Both the position numbers and the translations under genes were made by a program. The notes under the pieces were generated by a model. That model saw only the letters and a program-made list of their open reading frames with translations. It was not told where the DNA came from and searched no databases. 64,000 nt of DNA from Limnohabitans sp. (GTDB lineage: Bacteria; Pseudomonadota; Gammaproteobacteria; Burkholderiales; Burkholderiaceae_C). Where the stretch lies: NCBI GenBank assembly GCA_024642215.1, contig JAHEBO010000001.1:1-64000 (forward strand). The letters run 5' to 3'. Below are positions 8,108 to 16,377 of the stretch, piece by piece. Each line of letters opens with the position of its first letter. The stretch's first letter is position 1.

Positions 8108-8452
8108 ATGAGTACCTTTGAACATGCTGAGCTCATTCAAAACATCAATGAATGCCTCACACCTTTTCGTAAATCTCAGTCCGATGCGATGCAGGGGTTT
8201 GGGCAATTGGCACGCAGTGCAATGGCTGAAGGTGAAGTCAGTACCAAGCACAAAGAATTGATTGCTTTGGCGATTGGCATTACGCAGCACTGCTCTGGCT
8301 GTATCGGCTTTCATGTGAAGGCACTGTTGAAGTTAGGCTGTACACGCCAGGAGCTGGAAGAAATGTTGGCCGTGTGCCTGTACATGGGCGGCGGCCCGGC
8401 CTTGATGTACGCCGCTGAAGCCCTTAAAGCTTGGGATTCATTGGCCAGTTAA
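8108..8452 (+). CDS. Carboxymuconolactone decarboxylase/AhpD-like CxxC protein
   Basis: 114 residues of the CMD fold. The AhpD catalytic constellation is present: Glu50, Cys62-SG-Cys65 and His69, with the same spacing as E118/C130/C133/H137 of AhpD. This points to a thiol-disulfide or peroxide-reducing function and away from gamma-carboxymuconolactone decarboxylation. It lies 23 bases after the rhodanese gene, so the pair is probably co-transcribed. A role in reducing persulfide or peroxide in sulfur stress is inferred. Confidence 0.85.
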   Translation: MSTFEHAELIQNINECLTPFRKSQSDAMQGFGQLARSAMAEGEVSTKHKELIALAIGITQHCSGCIGFHVKALLKLGCTRQELEEMLAVCLYMGGGPALMYAAEALKAWDSLAS

Positions 8453-8478
8453 AAACCAGTTATTGTGCAATGCAGCAC

Positions 8479-8676
8479 TTAGGCTGACTTGCAGTTGTTG
8501 GTTTTGTATTTCTTTTGATAGCCATTCAGAAGTTTTTTGATGGCTTTGAGTGGCAAATTGCGAATCCACATGGGCAGGAAGCCTTGCGTCTTAAAAGCAA
8601 AGAGTGCAGACCATTTCGTCAGAGGACGAATCCAAGCCGTTGCTTGTAGAAACTCTTTTTGTTGTTCACTGTTCAT
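8479..8676 (-). CDS. Small hypothetical protein (65 aa)
   Basis: 65 residues, basic (rich in Lys), with a moderately hydrophobic centre (WSALFAFKTQGFLPMWI). Its start overlaps the stop of the methyltransferase gene (ATGA), and it is the last gene of the leftward sulfur transcription unit. I do not recognise a family. The coupling and the biased composition suggest a real gene and not a chance frame. Confidence 0.5.
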   Translation of the reverse strand: MNSEQQKEFLQATAWIRPLTKWSALFAFKTQGFLPMWIRNLPLKAIKKLLNGYQKKYKTNNCKSA

Positions 8677-9290
8677 GGTTTTTGCCCAACGTATCCCACC
8701 AATGCCGACATGCCGCTGTGGCCAGGACCTTCATCGACTTCTTGCAGGTAGGTTTGGAGGTCTAAAACTTTGTAGTCTTTGAATGAGGTGAGTAGGAGGG
8801 CTTCGTCATACAGATTTTCTAGAATGCCAGGACCCCCTGTCTTGTAGTGCATTTGGTCTCTGCCATACCCTTGAATGATGAGGGTGCCGCCAGGTTTAAG
8901 TGCAAAATTTAATTTTTCGAAGAGTTCCGTGCGAGGCCCTGGATCTGCAAACTGAAAGAAGATGCCAGCAATGGTGTCGTAGTGTTCGGCTTTCCAATCA
9001 AAGCTTTCCCAGTCGCTGCAATGAATGTTAACGCTGACCTGTTGTTTGTTTGCCAATTTCTTGGCTTTCTCAATCGCAACAGGCGAGAAGTCGAAGGCAT
9101 CTACATCAAACCCTTGAGAAGCTAGCCACACACTGTTGCGGCCTTCTCCGTCTGCAATTGACAAGGCCTTGCCTTTTTGAAGCAATGCTGTCTTGCCAGC
9201 CAAATATTGATTGGGTTTTTCACCAAAAAGGTAATTGACTGTGGAGAAGCGTTCGTTCCAACGCGCCAATGGGTTAGAAAATTGCGTCAT
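8673..9290 (-). CDS. Class I SAM-dependent methyltransferase
   Basis: 205 residues from the ATG at 9290, which overlaps the stop of the upstream rhodanese gene; a TTG 15 bases further upstream is less likely. Motif I appears as LSIADGEGRNSVWLAS, followed by an acidic residue after DVDAFDFS and a post-motif III segment LKPGGTLIIQGYG. It resembles TehB-like and thiol- or metalloid-directed methyltransferases. The substrate is unknown. Coupling to a rhodanese suggests a sulfur- or selenium-containing acceptor, but this is inference. Confidence 0.82.
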   Translation of the reverse strand: MTQFSNPLARWNERFSTVNYLFGEKPNQYLAGKTALLQKGKALSIADGEGRNSVWLASQGFDVDAFDFSPVAIEKAKKLANKQQVSVNIHCSDWESFDWKAEHYDTIAGIFFQFADPGPRTELFEKLNFALKPGGTLIIQGYGRDQMHYKTGGPGILENLYDEALLLTSFKDYKVLDLQTYLQEVDEGPGHSGMSALVGYVGQKP

Positions 9291-9634
9291 GTCAGGTTGC
9301 TCCAATTGCCAATGTTATGAACATTTCGGTAACCGTGTTTGAGCAACAGAAGTTTGGCCATGCCACTGCGTGAGCCGCTGGCACAGCACAGCACCACTGG
9401 TTTGTCTTTGGGTATTTCGCTCAATCGGCTGTTTAATTCAGACAGAGGAATGTTCAAAGTACCCGCTGCATTGGCATTGGCAAACTCTCCTACAGAGCGT
9501 ACATCGACAAGTGTGGCGCCTGCACTCTTCAATGCGGGCAGATCGGATTTCACTTGCTTGGCGCGCAGCCATTTGTATGTCCACCAAAGGATCAGAAGTA
9601 AAAACGGCCAGTATTCTTTGAAAAATTGTTCCAT
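9287..9634 (-). CDS. Membrane-anchored rhodanese-like protein
   Basis: 115 residues: an N-terminal transmembrane helix (WPFLLLILWWTYKWL, about residues 9-23) and a rhodanese domain with TLVDVRSVGEFA and the active-site loop CCASGSRS, catalytic Cys84. The domain is probably tethered to the inner membrane. It follows the DUF3422 gene by 20 bases and overlaps the methyltransferase gene, so it belongs to the same leftward operon. Confidence 0.85.
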   Translation of the reverse strand: MEQFFKEYWPFLLLILWWTYKWLRAKQVKSDLPALKSAGATLVDVRSVGEFANANAAGTLNIPLSELNSRLSEIPKDKPVVLCCASGSRSGMAKLLLLKHGYRNVHNIGNWSNLT

Positions 9635-9654
9635 CGTTGAATTTCTTTTGCTTG

Positions 9655-10980
9655 TTAAGTGTTGATTTGTTGGTGAATTTTTTGAATAGTTTTTCGCGCA
9701 AAGAACAAAACAAATGGAATCATCAAACCTGCAAATAATTCGGGGTTGATGTTCAAGCCCAAAGCTTTGAGAGCCTTGCCGATGTACACGGCCAAGCTCA
9801 CCACATAGTAAGTGATGGCAGCAATCGACAAGCCCTCTACCGTGGACTGCAGCCTGAGTTGAAGGGCTTGGCCGCGAGTTAGTTTTTCCAGCAGTAGTTG
9901 GTTGTGTTGCTCGGCCGCAATTTCGACGCGGGTACGCAGCAGCGCGCTGGCTCTGGCCACGCGTTCTGCCAAATTGCCCAGCCTGTCTGCAGTGGCATTG
10001 ACGGTTGCCATCGCAGGTGCCAAGCGGCGTTGCATGAACTCTCCCACCGTTTGAATGCCCGACAGGGGGTTCTCACGCATTTCGGAAATTCTCTCTAATA
10101 CGATGGCGTTGTAGGCCCGTGCAGCAGAAAATCTGTAGCTGTGCTCTGCCGTGGCACTTTCGACTTGGACGGCCAAGCCTGCCAAGTCTCTCAGCAGCAC
10201 ATCGTCAGTGTCAATTTGCTTTTCCAGTCTGTGCGTGATATTTACCAGTTGTGTTTCTGTGTGAGTCAATTTGGCACCCAAGCTTTTGGCCACCGGCAGG
10301 CTGAGCAATGCCATCATGCGATAGGTCTCCAGTTCTAGAAACCTTTGCGCCACACGACCCGCGCGGCTGGGCGAAGTCTCAGGTGAAGCCAGTATCAAAA
10401 CTCTTTCAAATCCTTGGGCGTCAATTCTCAAATTGGACAATAAATGAGAATGGGAACGGCCGTTGGCGTTGCGGCCCATTTGAGCGCCAATCAAGGGACT
10501 GTTGCCCAGCCATAATCTGGCGTGATTGAGCGCGTCCGAATCCTCCATGCCTTGATTGAGCATCACAAGCTGTATGGCGGTGATGGTTTTGCCAGGAATG
10601 CCTTGGATCCAGTCTGTGCCGGTAGCCATGGCCAGTGAAAGATCCGGGAATTCTTGACCCCACACCACAGAAGCAGGTAATTTTTGAATCAGGGTGTAGC
10701 GCGTGAACTCGGTATGGCGTTCCCAGATCAAACTGAAATCGTCGGTTTGGATCTGATAAAAATTTGCTTTTAAATTCTCAATGGCCAAATTGGATTGACC
10801 TGGTAGCAATTTCAAGTGTGCCAATTCATCGTGTGTAGAAACTTGTTCATTGATGACCGCCACGTAAAAGACCAGCGCAGGCAGCTCAATGAGGGCTGAT
10901 GGCCTGGTATGGATCTCGTTGTGAAGTGTCGCTCGCAAAGCCTCTTCTATAGGCAGTTTTGAACTGGTCGAACGGGTCAT
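9655..10980 (-). CDS. DUF3422-family membrane-anchored protein
   Basis: 441 residues. The N-terminal half contains the conserved LHNEIHTRPS and ERHTEFTRYT segments of DUF3422 proteins. A long helical central region probably forms coiled coil, and two hydrophobic segments near the C-terminus (AITYYVVSLAVYIGKAL and FAGLMIPFVLFFA) anchor it in the membrane. The function of the family is unknown. Position between the MBL hydrolase and a membrane rhodanese gives only a weak link to sulfur metabolism. Confidence 0.8.
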   Translation of the reverse strand: MTRSTSSKLPIEEALRATLHNEIHTRPSALIELPALVFYVAVINEQVSTHDELAHLKLLPGQSNLAIENLKANFYQIQTDDFSLIWERHTEFTRYTLIQKLPASVVWGQEFPDLSLAMATGTDWIQGIPGKTITAIQLVMLNQGMEDSDALNHARLWLGNSPLIGAQMGRNANGRSHSHLLSNLRIDAQGFERVLILASPETSPSRAGRVAQRFLELETYRMMALLSLPVAKSLGAKLTHTETQLVNITHRLEKQIDTDDVLLRDLAGLAVQVESATAEHSYRFSAARAYNAIVLERISEMRENPLSGIQTVGEFMQRRLAPAMATVNATADRLGNLAERVARASALLRTRVEIAAEQHNQLLLEKLTRGQALQLRLQSTVEGLSIAAITYYVVSLAVYIGKALKALGLNINPELFAGLMIPFVLFFARKTIQKIHQQINT

Positions 10981-11067
10981 GAGGATCCTTGCGCATCAGG
11001 CCATAGCGAGTCGCTACTGGCCATGCCAATTTGAATTTGCCTTGAAGCGCTTGTTTGTAAGGGCCAA

Positions 11068-12108
11068 TTAAAAAGCTTCTTTTTCAGCCTCTAAATAAGC
11101 AAGGCTGGTGTATTTGCCAATGTTGTTCTCAAAGCCCTGCATGTCTGTGGCACGTTTTTTTACGCGAGGATCATTGAGAACCATCTGTTTGGCTTCGGCC
11201 TCTGATTTGCCATCTTTGACGGCCTGCAAGCTGGGTTCCCAAATGCCCGCTAAAAACTGACCGTAGGTTTCCAGTAAATTTTTGGCAGGTTGGCCATGAC
11301 CCGGAAGCCACAACTGCTGGCCTGCGTTGTTGCTGAGCGCTTTGAAGTATTTGAATGTGCCTGGGTAGGAGCCGTCATCGATGTTGGCTATGCGGTTGGC
11401 CATGGCAATGTCGCCCACACTGGTCACTTTGTCTTGAACCACTTCAACACACAAGTCGGCATCGGTGTGGGCGCGTCCATAGTGATGCATGACCAAATCG
11501 ACATCGCCAAATTTGAACTTTTGTCCGTGCGTGACCAGTTTGTTGGGCGGAACAGCTTTGGTGCCTGCTGAAGACTGATTGGTCCAACGCTCCATCAAAA
11601 TGCGCCAAGTGTTGCCTTCGATGCCCTTAATGGTTTCTTGTGTTTTGGCCAATGCATAAATGGGCAGTTGTGAGCCATATTCTTCAGCAAATGCGTGATT
11701 GCCCAGCCAGTGATCACCATGAAAATGGCTGTTGAACACAGCGATGACGGGCAAGGGCGTCACTTTTTTGATCATGCGAATGGCCATTTGGCCAATTTGC
11801 AAAGAGCTGCCGGAATCCAAAATGATGACGCCGGCTGTGGTGACCACAAAGGTGACGTTGGACATCATGCCGCGATTCTCGGGCGTGGGAAATCCATCGG
11901 GTGCAAAGATCATCCACACATGCTTTGACAGTTGGATGGGGGGAATGTCTTTGACGGGTGGGCCAACCAAAAAGTCCTGCACATCTGCTGCAAAAGTTTT
12001 CACTTCTGGCCACATGCCTGCGATGACCATGCCAATTGCAGTTGCGCCTAAAAATGAGCGGCGTTTTAGCGTGGGGTGGGACATCGTTGTCGTTTTTAAA
12101 TCGGCCAT
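11068..12108 (-). CDS. MBL-fold metallo-hydrolase, SoxH-like, exported
   Basis: 346 residues with a Tat-like leader (KRRSFLGATAIG). The metallo-beta-lactamase zinc motif HFHGDH is at residues 128-133, and further ligand motifs (GRAHTDAD, SVGDIAMAN, LPGHGQP) follow in the right order. SoxH-like proteins are found at the end of many sox clusters; their substrate is not established, though a thioester, persulfide or thiosulfonate has been considered. A good AGGAG site precedes the ATG. It lies 12 bases downstream of soxB, so it is probably in the same operon. Confidence 0.85.
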   Translation of the reverse strand: MADLKTTTMSHPTLKRRSFLGATAIGMVIAGMWPEVKTFAADVQDFLVGPPVKDIPPIQLSKHVWMIFAPDGFPTPENRGMMSNVTFVVTTAGVIILDSGSSLQIGQMAIRMIKKVTPLPVIAVFNSHFHGDHWLGNHAFAEEYGSQLPIYALAKTQETIKGIEGNTWRILMERWTNQSSAGTKAVPPNKLVTHGQKFKFGDVDLVMHHYGRAHTDADLCVEVVQDKVTSVGDIAMANRIANIDDGSYPGTFKYFKALSNNAGQQLWLPGHGQPAKNLLETYGQFLAGIWEPSLQAVKDGKSEAEAKQMVLNDPRVKKRATDMQGFENNIGKYTSLAYLEAEKEAF

Positions 12109-12120
12109 GAACTGCTCCTG

Positions 12121-13857
12121 TTAAGCGACGTAACCTGGGTTGGGCAAACCACCCGTGATTTTGGGGGCGTTGAGTTGACGGGGCTTGATACGGCCGTTGG
12201 GTTGGGTTTTGAGCCATTGCTCGACCACTTCCCAGACTTGCTTGTTGCCTTGCGTGCGGGCTTCTTCGGCAACGGGTGCCCAACCCGCCACTTTGTATTT
12301 TTTACCAGACTCAATGAGCTTGCCGTTCAAACGCATCTCTTCAATGCGCTTGCCCATGCCTGCAGTGGGGTTGCATTGGTATTGCAAGCCGCCCACACGC
12401 ACCATGTCACCACCTTGTTGGTAGTAGGGGTCTGGGTTGAACAGGTTGTCGCAAACGTCTTCTAGAACCGTTTTGATGGTCTCGCCGGTCATTTCTGTGA
12501 CGGTGGCGAATGAGTAAGTGGTGGCGGTCATGTCCAGTAGCCATTCGCGCGTAATGGCTTGACCTGGCAAAAGAGTTGTGCCCCAGCGGAAGCCAGGTGA
12601 GAAAGCAATCTCCGCACCTTGAACATCCATCAAAGCATCGACCAACAATTGGTCGCCTGTGCCGTTGAAGTTGCCACGGCGATACAAGAGACCTTCAGAG
12701 ATGCCCAACTTTTCGTTTAACTTGCTCTCATAGGGGGCGCGAATTTTGGTGATGAGCGCATCCATCTCTTTGTCGGCTGGCAACATATTGGAGAACACAG
12801 GCAACAACTTGTAACGGAAATCGGTGACGCGTTTTTCTTTGACCTCAAAGTCGAGCACGCCCAAGAACTTTCCATTAGAGCCCGCGTTGGTCACGATGGT
12901 TTTGCCACCTTTATTGCTGACCAATGTGGCCACAGGCATGCCGTCATGGGTATGTCCACCCATGATGGCGTCGATGCCTGAAACTCTGCTGGCCATCTTC
13001 AAATCGACGTCCATGCCGTTGTGGCTTAAGACCACGACCACCTGCGCACCTTTACCTCGGGCTTCGTTCACCATGGCTTGCATGTTTTCGTCTTGAATGC
13101 CAAAGGCCCAATCGGCCACCATGTAGCGTGGGTTGGCAATGGGGGTGTAGGGGAAGGCTTGGCCGATGATGGCGCACTGCACACCATTGATTTCTTTGAT
13201 GACGTAGGGCTTGAAGACGGGGTCGCCAAAGTCTTGGGTCTTGATGTTTTGCGCCACAAATTCAACTTTGCCGGCAAAATCTTTTTCAACAATTTCTTTC
13301 ACGCGGTCCATGCCCAGGGTGAATTCCCAGTGGCCCGTCATCACGTCCACGCCCAATAATTTGCAGGCGTCAACCATGTCTTGGCCGTTGGTCCAAAGGC
13401 ATGTGCCTGAACCTTGCCATGTGTCACCGCCATCGAGCAACAAGGCACCTGGGCGGCTGGCTTTCATGCGTTTGACCAAGGTGGCCAAGTGTGCAAAGCC
13501 ACCGACCTTGCCATAGCGTGCTGCAGCTTTTTCGTAGTTCAGATAGGTGAGGGCATGGGCCTCTGAAGAACCTGGACGGATGTTGGCAAACTTCAGCAAA
13601 TGCTCCCCCACCAAGTGGGGCAAGTTGCCCTTCATGCTGCCCAAGCCCAGATTGATGCTGGGTTCACGGAAATAAATGGGTTTGAGTTGTGCGTGGCAAT
13701 CGGTCATGTGCAAGAAGGACACATTGCCAAACTTGGGAATGTCGTACAGACCGTTGGCGGCTGTTGCAGCATCTGCATCGGCGTAAGTGCCCATGCCCAA
13801 ACCGGCCATGGTGCCCGCGCCCATGACTTGCATAAATTCACGTTTCGAGAGGTTCAT
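12121..13857 (-). CDS. soxB: SoxB, thiosulfohydrolase
   Basis: 578 residues, full length. A 5'-nucleotidase-like dimetal phosphoesterase fold is shown by SFLHMTDCHAQLKP, GGDTWQGSGT and GGHTHDGMP. SoxB is the periplasmic Mn enzyme that releases sulfate from the SoxY-cysteine-S-sulfonate carrier. The N-terminus has a Tat-type layout (SKREFMQVMGAGTMAG) with a single Arg after Lys where the classical pair would be. A terminator separates it from soxX, so it may have a separate promoter or depend on readthrough. Confidence 0.95.
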   Translation of the reverse strand: MNLSKREFMQVMGAGTMAGLGMGTYADADAATAANGLYDIPKFGNVSFLHMTDCHAQLKPIYFREPSINLGLGSMKGNLPHLVGEHLLKFANIRPGSSEAHALTYLNYEKAAARYGKVGGFAHLATLVKRMKASRPGALLLDGGDTWQGSGTCLWTNGQDMVDACKLLGVDVMTGHWEFTLGMDRVKEIVEKDFAGKVEFVAQNIKTQDFGDPVFKPYVIKEINGVQCAIIGQAFPYTPIANPRYMVADWAFGIQDENMQAMVNEARGKGAQVVVVLSHNGMDVDLKMASRVSGIDAIMGGHTHDGMPVATLVSNKGGKTIVTNAGSNGKFLGVLDFEVKEKRVTDFRYKLLPVFSNMLPADKEMDALITKIRAPYESKLNEKLGISEGLLYRRGNFNGTGDQLLVDALMDVQGAEIAFSPGFRWGTTLLPGQAITREWLLDMTATTYSFATVTEMTGETIKTVLEDVCDNLFNPDPYYQQGGDMVRVGGLQYQCNPTAGMGKRIEEMRLNGKLIESGKKYKVAGWAPVAEEARTQGNKQVWEVVEQWLKTQPNGRIKPRQLNAPKITGGLPNPGYVA

Positions 13858-13885
13858 ACTTTTGTCTTCGCTAATATATGGTGAG

Positions 13886-13911
13886 CAAAAAAACCCGGAC
13901 GTGCCGGGTTT
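13886..13911 (-). terminator. Intrinsic terminator between soxX and soxB
   Basis: Read leftward: AACCCGG stem, 5-base loop, CCGGGTT and a run of eight T (13893-13886). It lies inside the sox gene series, just after soxX, so soxB and the genes after it may be transcribed at a lower level or from their own start. Confidence 0.8.
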
Positions 13912-13920
13912 CTAATGACG

Positions 13921-14583
13921 TTATTGGTTAACTGGGGATTTGGGATCTAACAACAAGCCCACCAGATGACGCACTTGCGTTTCTGTAAGGATGCCGCTGT
14001 GACCAGCACGAGGCATGTTGGAGCAAGCGTTGTAGGCTTTTGCATTCCAAATTTTGCCCCAGGTGTATTCCACAATCAGTTTGACTTCGGGGCTGTTTGG
14101 ATTGCTGACGCCGCGAATTTTTCCGTAGTTGTAGAGACTGGGGCCAATGGTGCCGTAAGAAATTTCTTTTGGGTCCATTTGGTGGCAGTTGTAGCAGTTG
14201 CCGCCATTCACAGTTTTTTCATCATCCGTGAAGGTGAGGCCGCGACCGTTTTGAGCAATCTTTTCGCCTTCTTTCCAATCGCCCAAAAACTTGCCATCGG
14301 ATGGCCACTTGATGGTTTTGAGATTGGCCGCTTCAATGGCACTGGTCGCTTTCTCGTCCAAGGGTTTGCCAGAGGCATCGGCTTCACTGCACGCCCGATT
14401 GGTTTCATCGGTATTCAAAATGCTGGCCTTGACGATGCCTTCGTCGCGGAATGAGGCTTTGACAATTTGCTGTGTGAGAGCATTCAGGTCAGCCACTGAG
14501 GGCGCTGAAGTGCAACCAACAGCCAGCAACATGACCGATGCAACAGCCAAGCCCGTGCGAAGTTTTGAATTCATTTTTTTCAT
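13921..14583 (-). CDS. soxX: SoxX, monoheme cytochrome c subunit of SoxAX (lipoprotein)
   Basis: 220 residues. One heme site, C130-YN-C133-H134, and a late CSNMPRAGHSG segment that supplies the distal Met. With SoxA it forms the SoxAX oxidase that conjugates thiosulfate to SoxY. The leader ends in a lipobox (LAVG-C24), so this SoxX is predicted to be membrane-anchored, where many are soluble. A GGAG site 8 bases before the ATG at 14583 supports the first of two nearby starts. It lies 15 bases after soxA. Confidence 0.93.
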   Translation of the reverse strand: MKKMNSKLRTGLAVASVMLLAVGCTSAPSVADLNALTQQIVKASFRDEGIVKASILNTDETNRACSEADASGKPLDEKATSAIEAANLKTIKWPSDGKFLGDWKEGEKIAQNGRGLTFTDDEKTVNGGNCYNCHQMDPKEISYGTIGPSLYNYGKIRGVSNPNSPEVKLIVEYTWGKIWNAKAYNACSNMPRAGHSGILTETQVRHLVGLLLDPKSPVNQ

Positions 14584-14598
14584 TGCATGGACTCCGAA

Positions 14599-15402
14599 TT
14601 AGCGCTTGATGGCTGGGGCGATGGAAGCAGAACCTTGTGAGTTCACGCCAAGGTACACACCCAATGCGATGGTGGCATCGCTGGCAAAACCAGGGTAGGG
14701 GAAGCGTTGCTGACGGTAGCAATCGTTGAGGCGTTGTTGCATGCCCCACATTTGACCATTGGACACGCGGTAGGCGGGCCATGCGGCAAAGCCAATGCCA
14801 TCGCCAGGATTTTTGGTGAGGTTGGGCAGGTCTTGGAGGCGAATGCGTTTGCCATCTTCCGCATGACATGAAGCGCACGAAAAGTCGTGCGGACCGCCAC
14901 GGAGGAAGAACAAACGTTTGCCCACTTCATAAAAAGTTTTTTCTGACGGATGGGCTTGGGACAAATTGAATTTCATGCCCTTAGATTCTGCGGCCAACCA
15001 AGTGGCCAAGGCCGTCATGTTGACTTGTTCGCCCTTTCCAAAAGGCGTCTTGGCAATTTCGGCTGCATTGAAGCCTTGCAAGGTTTCCATGCAGGTGAGC
15101 AAACGTGACTCCATGTCTTGAACACGGCCAGTGTCTGCAAAGTACTTGGGCAATTCAACAAAGGCACCCTTGTAAACACCGGGCCCTTTGCCTAAATCAC
15201 ATTTTTCAAGCGATGCATTTTTGGGGCCCCTTTTTTGAGTCCACAAACCTTCGCCCTTGGCTTCGAACAAGTCGGCAGGGTTGCCGTCTTGCAACATGGC
15301 TCGGTATTCATCAATGCCTTGACTGGCCGTTTTTTGAGCCAGGCTACCTAGGCTGAGGGTCATTAAACCTGCAGCCAATAAGACGTAGAGTGTTTGCTTC
15401 AT
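14599..15402 (-). CDS. soxA: SoxA, monoheme type
   Basis: 267 residues with a Sec signal peptide (cleavage near LGSLAQ). Only one CXXCH is present, C176-AS-C179-H180. In diheme SoxA an N-terminal heme would also be bound; here that site is represented by Cys68 and Cys104, which may form a disulfide. The catalytic cysteine that becomes the persulfide heme ligand is Cys228 in LNDCYRQQRFPYPG. It acts in the periplasm as part of SoxAX. Confidence 0.94.
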   Translation of the reverse strand: MKQTLYVLLAAGLMTLSLGSLAQKTASQGIDEYRAMLQDGNPADLFEAKGEGLWTQKRGPKNASLEKCDLGKGPGVYKGAFVELPKYFADTGRVQDMESRLLTCMETLQGFNAAEIAKTPFGKGEQVNMTALATWLAAESKGMKFNLSQAHPSEKTFYEVGKRLFFLRGGPHDFSCASCHAEDGKRIRLQDLPNLTKNPGDGIGFAAWPAYRVSNGQMWGMQQRLNDCYRQQRFPYPGFASDATIALGVYLGVNSQGSASIAPAIKR

Positions 15403-15480
15403 GGGCGCCTCAATGTGTCAACTTCAAAAACTGAAAAAGGGTGAAGATTGCGCTTCACCCTTGATGTGCAACTTGGTGGC

Positions 15481-15792
15481 TTAGGACACCGTTGCTTCGT
15501 CGGTACGGGTGTCGCCCTTGCTGTCTTTCCAAGTGACTGCAATTTTGTCACCGGCTTTGGCGCCTTTGACTGCAAATTGCAAAAATGGATTTTTGGAGAC
15601 AGCAGGTCCCCATTCGGCTGCCAGAACGGGTTTGCCGTTGTGCGTTGCTGTGACTTCTTGGATGTACCAAGCTGGTACTGTTTTGCCAGCGGCGTCTTTG
15701 CGCTGACCGGATTCCATTTCGTGACTCATCAGAACACGAACAGTTGCTTTGTCGCCAGAGGCTTGGGCGCGAATGCGCATTGGATCTGCCAT
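15481..15792 (-). CDS. soxZ: SoxZ, sulfur-carrier subunit
   Basis: 103 residues of the SoxZ immunoglobulin-like fold (MADPMRIRAQA... start, VLMSHEMESGQR, DSKGDTRTDEATVS end). It pairs with SoxY to present the sulfur-carrying arm to SoxAX, SoxB and SoxCD. It has no signal peptide and is expected to be exported with SoxY. It lies 44 bases after soxY and before soxA. Confidence 0.95.
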   Translation of the reverse strand: MADPMRIRAQASGDKATVRVLMSHEMESGQRKDAAGKTVPAWYIQEVTATHNGKPVLAAEWGPAVSKNPFLQFAVKGAKAGDKIAVTWKDSKGDTRTDEATVS

Positions 15793-15836
15793 TTTTTTCT
15801 CCTGAATATGTGTGAATGAACTAAGAGGTGAGGGGG

Positions 15837-16292
15837 TTAACCGCCACAGCCACCCAAAGTTACTTTGACTTCTTTCTTAGCGAACAAAGCCTTGCCGTCG
15901 GCCATGATGGCCACAGCGTAGACATCAGACGATTGGCCCATCTTGGCGCGTGTCGAGAAATTGGCATCTACCGCATCGCTCACGTGGAACATGGCCACCA
16001 ATGCTGCGGGGTTCTTTTCAACCAAGACCAAGATTTGCTTGACGCCTGCCAATGTGGTGCTGGCACCCAAAGGAACCACAGCGCCATTTTCTGCAATGTC
16101 AGGACCTGTGATGGAAACGTCTTTGCTTTCAGCAATGGCACCACCGCCATAGGCTTTAACCGCGTCTTGAACCGACTTGGCATCGAAGCCGGTTTTGTTA
16201 AATGCTGCGTGAGCAAATTGAGGGAAGCCAGCAGAAGCCAGCAAGCCTGCAACCACCATGCTCTGTTTGATTGTCTCGCGACGAGTTTGCAT
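15837..16292 (-). CDS. soxY: SoxY, thiosulfate oxidation carrier protein
   Basis: 151 residues. The C-terminus is the diagnostic GGCGG, so Cys149 is the covalent sulfur attachment site. The N-terminus has a Tat-type leader (QTRRETIKQSMVVAGLLAS), and export through Tat would carry SoxZ along. An AAGGAG site precedes the ATG. The 85-base gap from soxD contains TTGACT and TAGCAT 16 bases apart, which may be an internal promoter. Confidence 0.96.
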   Translation of the reverse strand: MQTRRETIKQSMVVAGLLASAGFPQFAHAAFNKTGFDAKSVQDAVKAYGGGAIAESKDVSITGPDIAENGAVVPLGASTTLAGVKQILVLVEKNPAALVAMFHVSDAVDANFSTRAKMGQSSDVYAVAIMADGKALFAKKEVKVTLGGCGG

Positions 16293-16377
16293 CTGATTCT
16301 CCTTGTGAATAAGTTGATGCTATTGAAATCTGCGTCAAAGTCAATGCAGTAAAACCTGATGAACTTTGACCTCGTTT

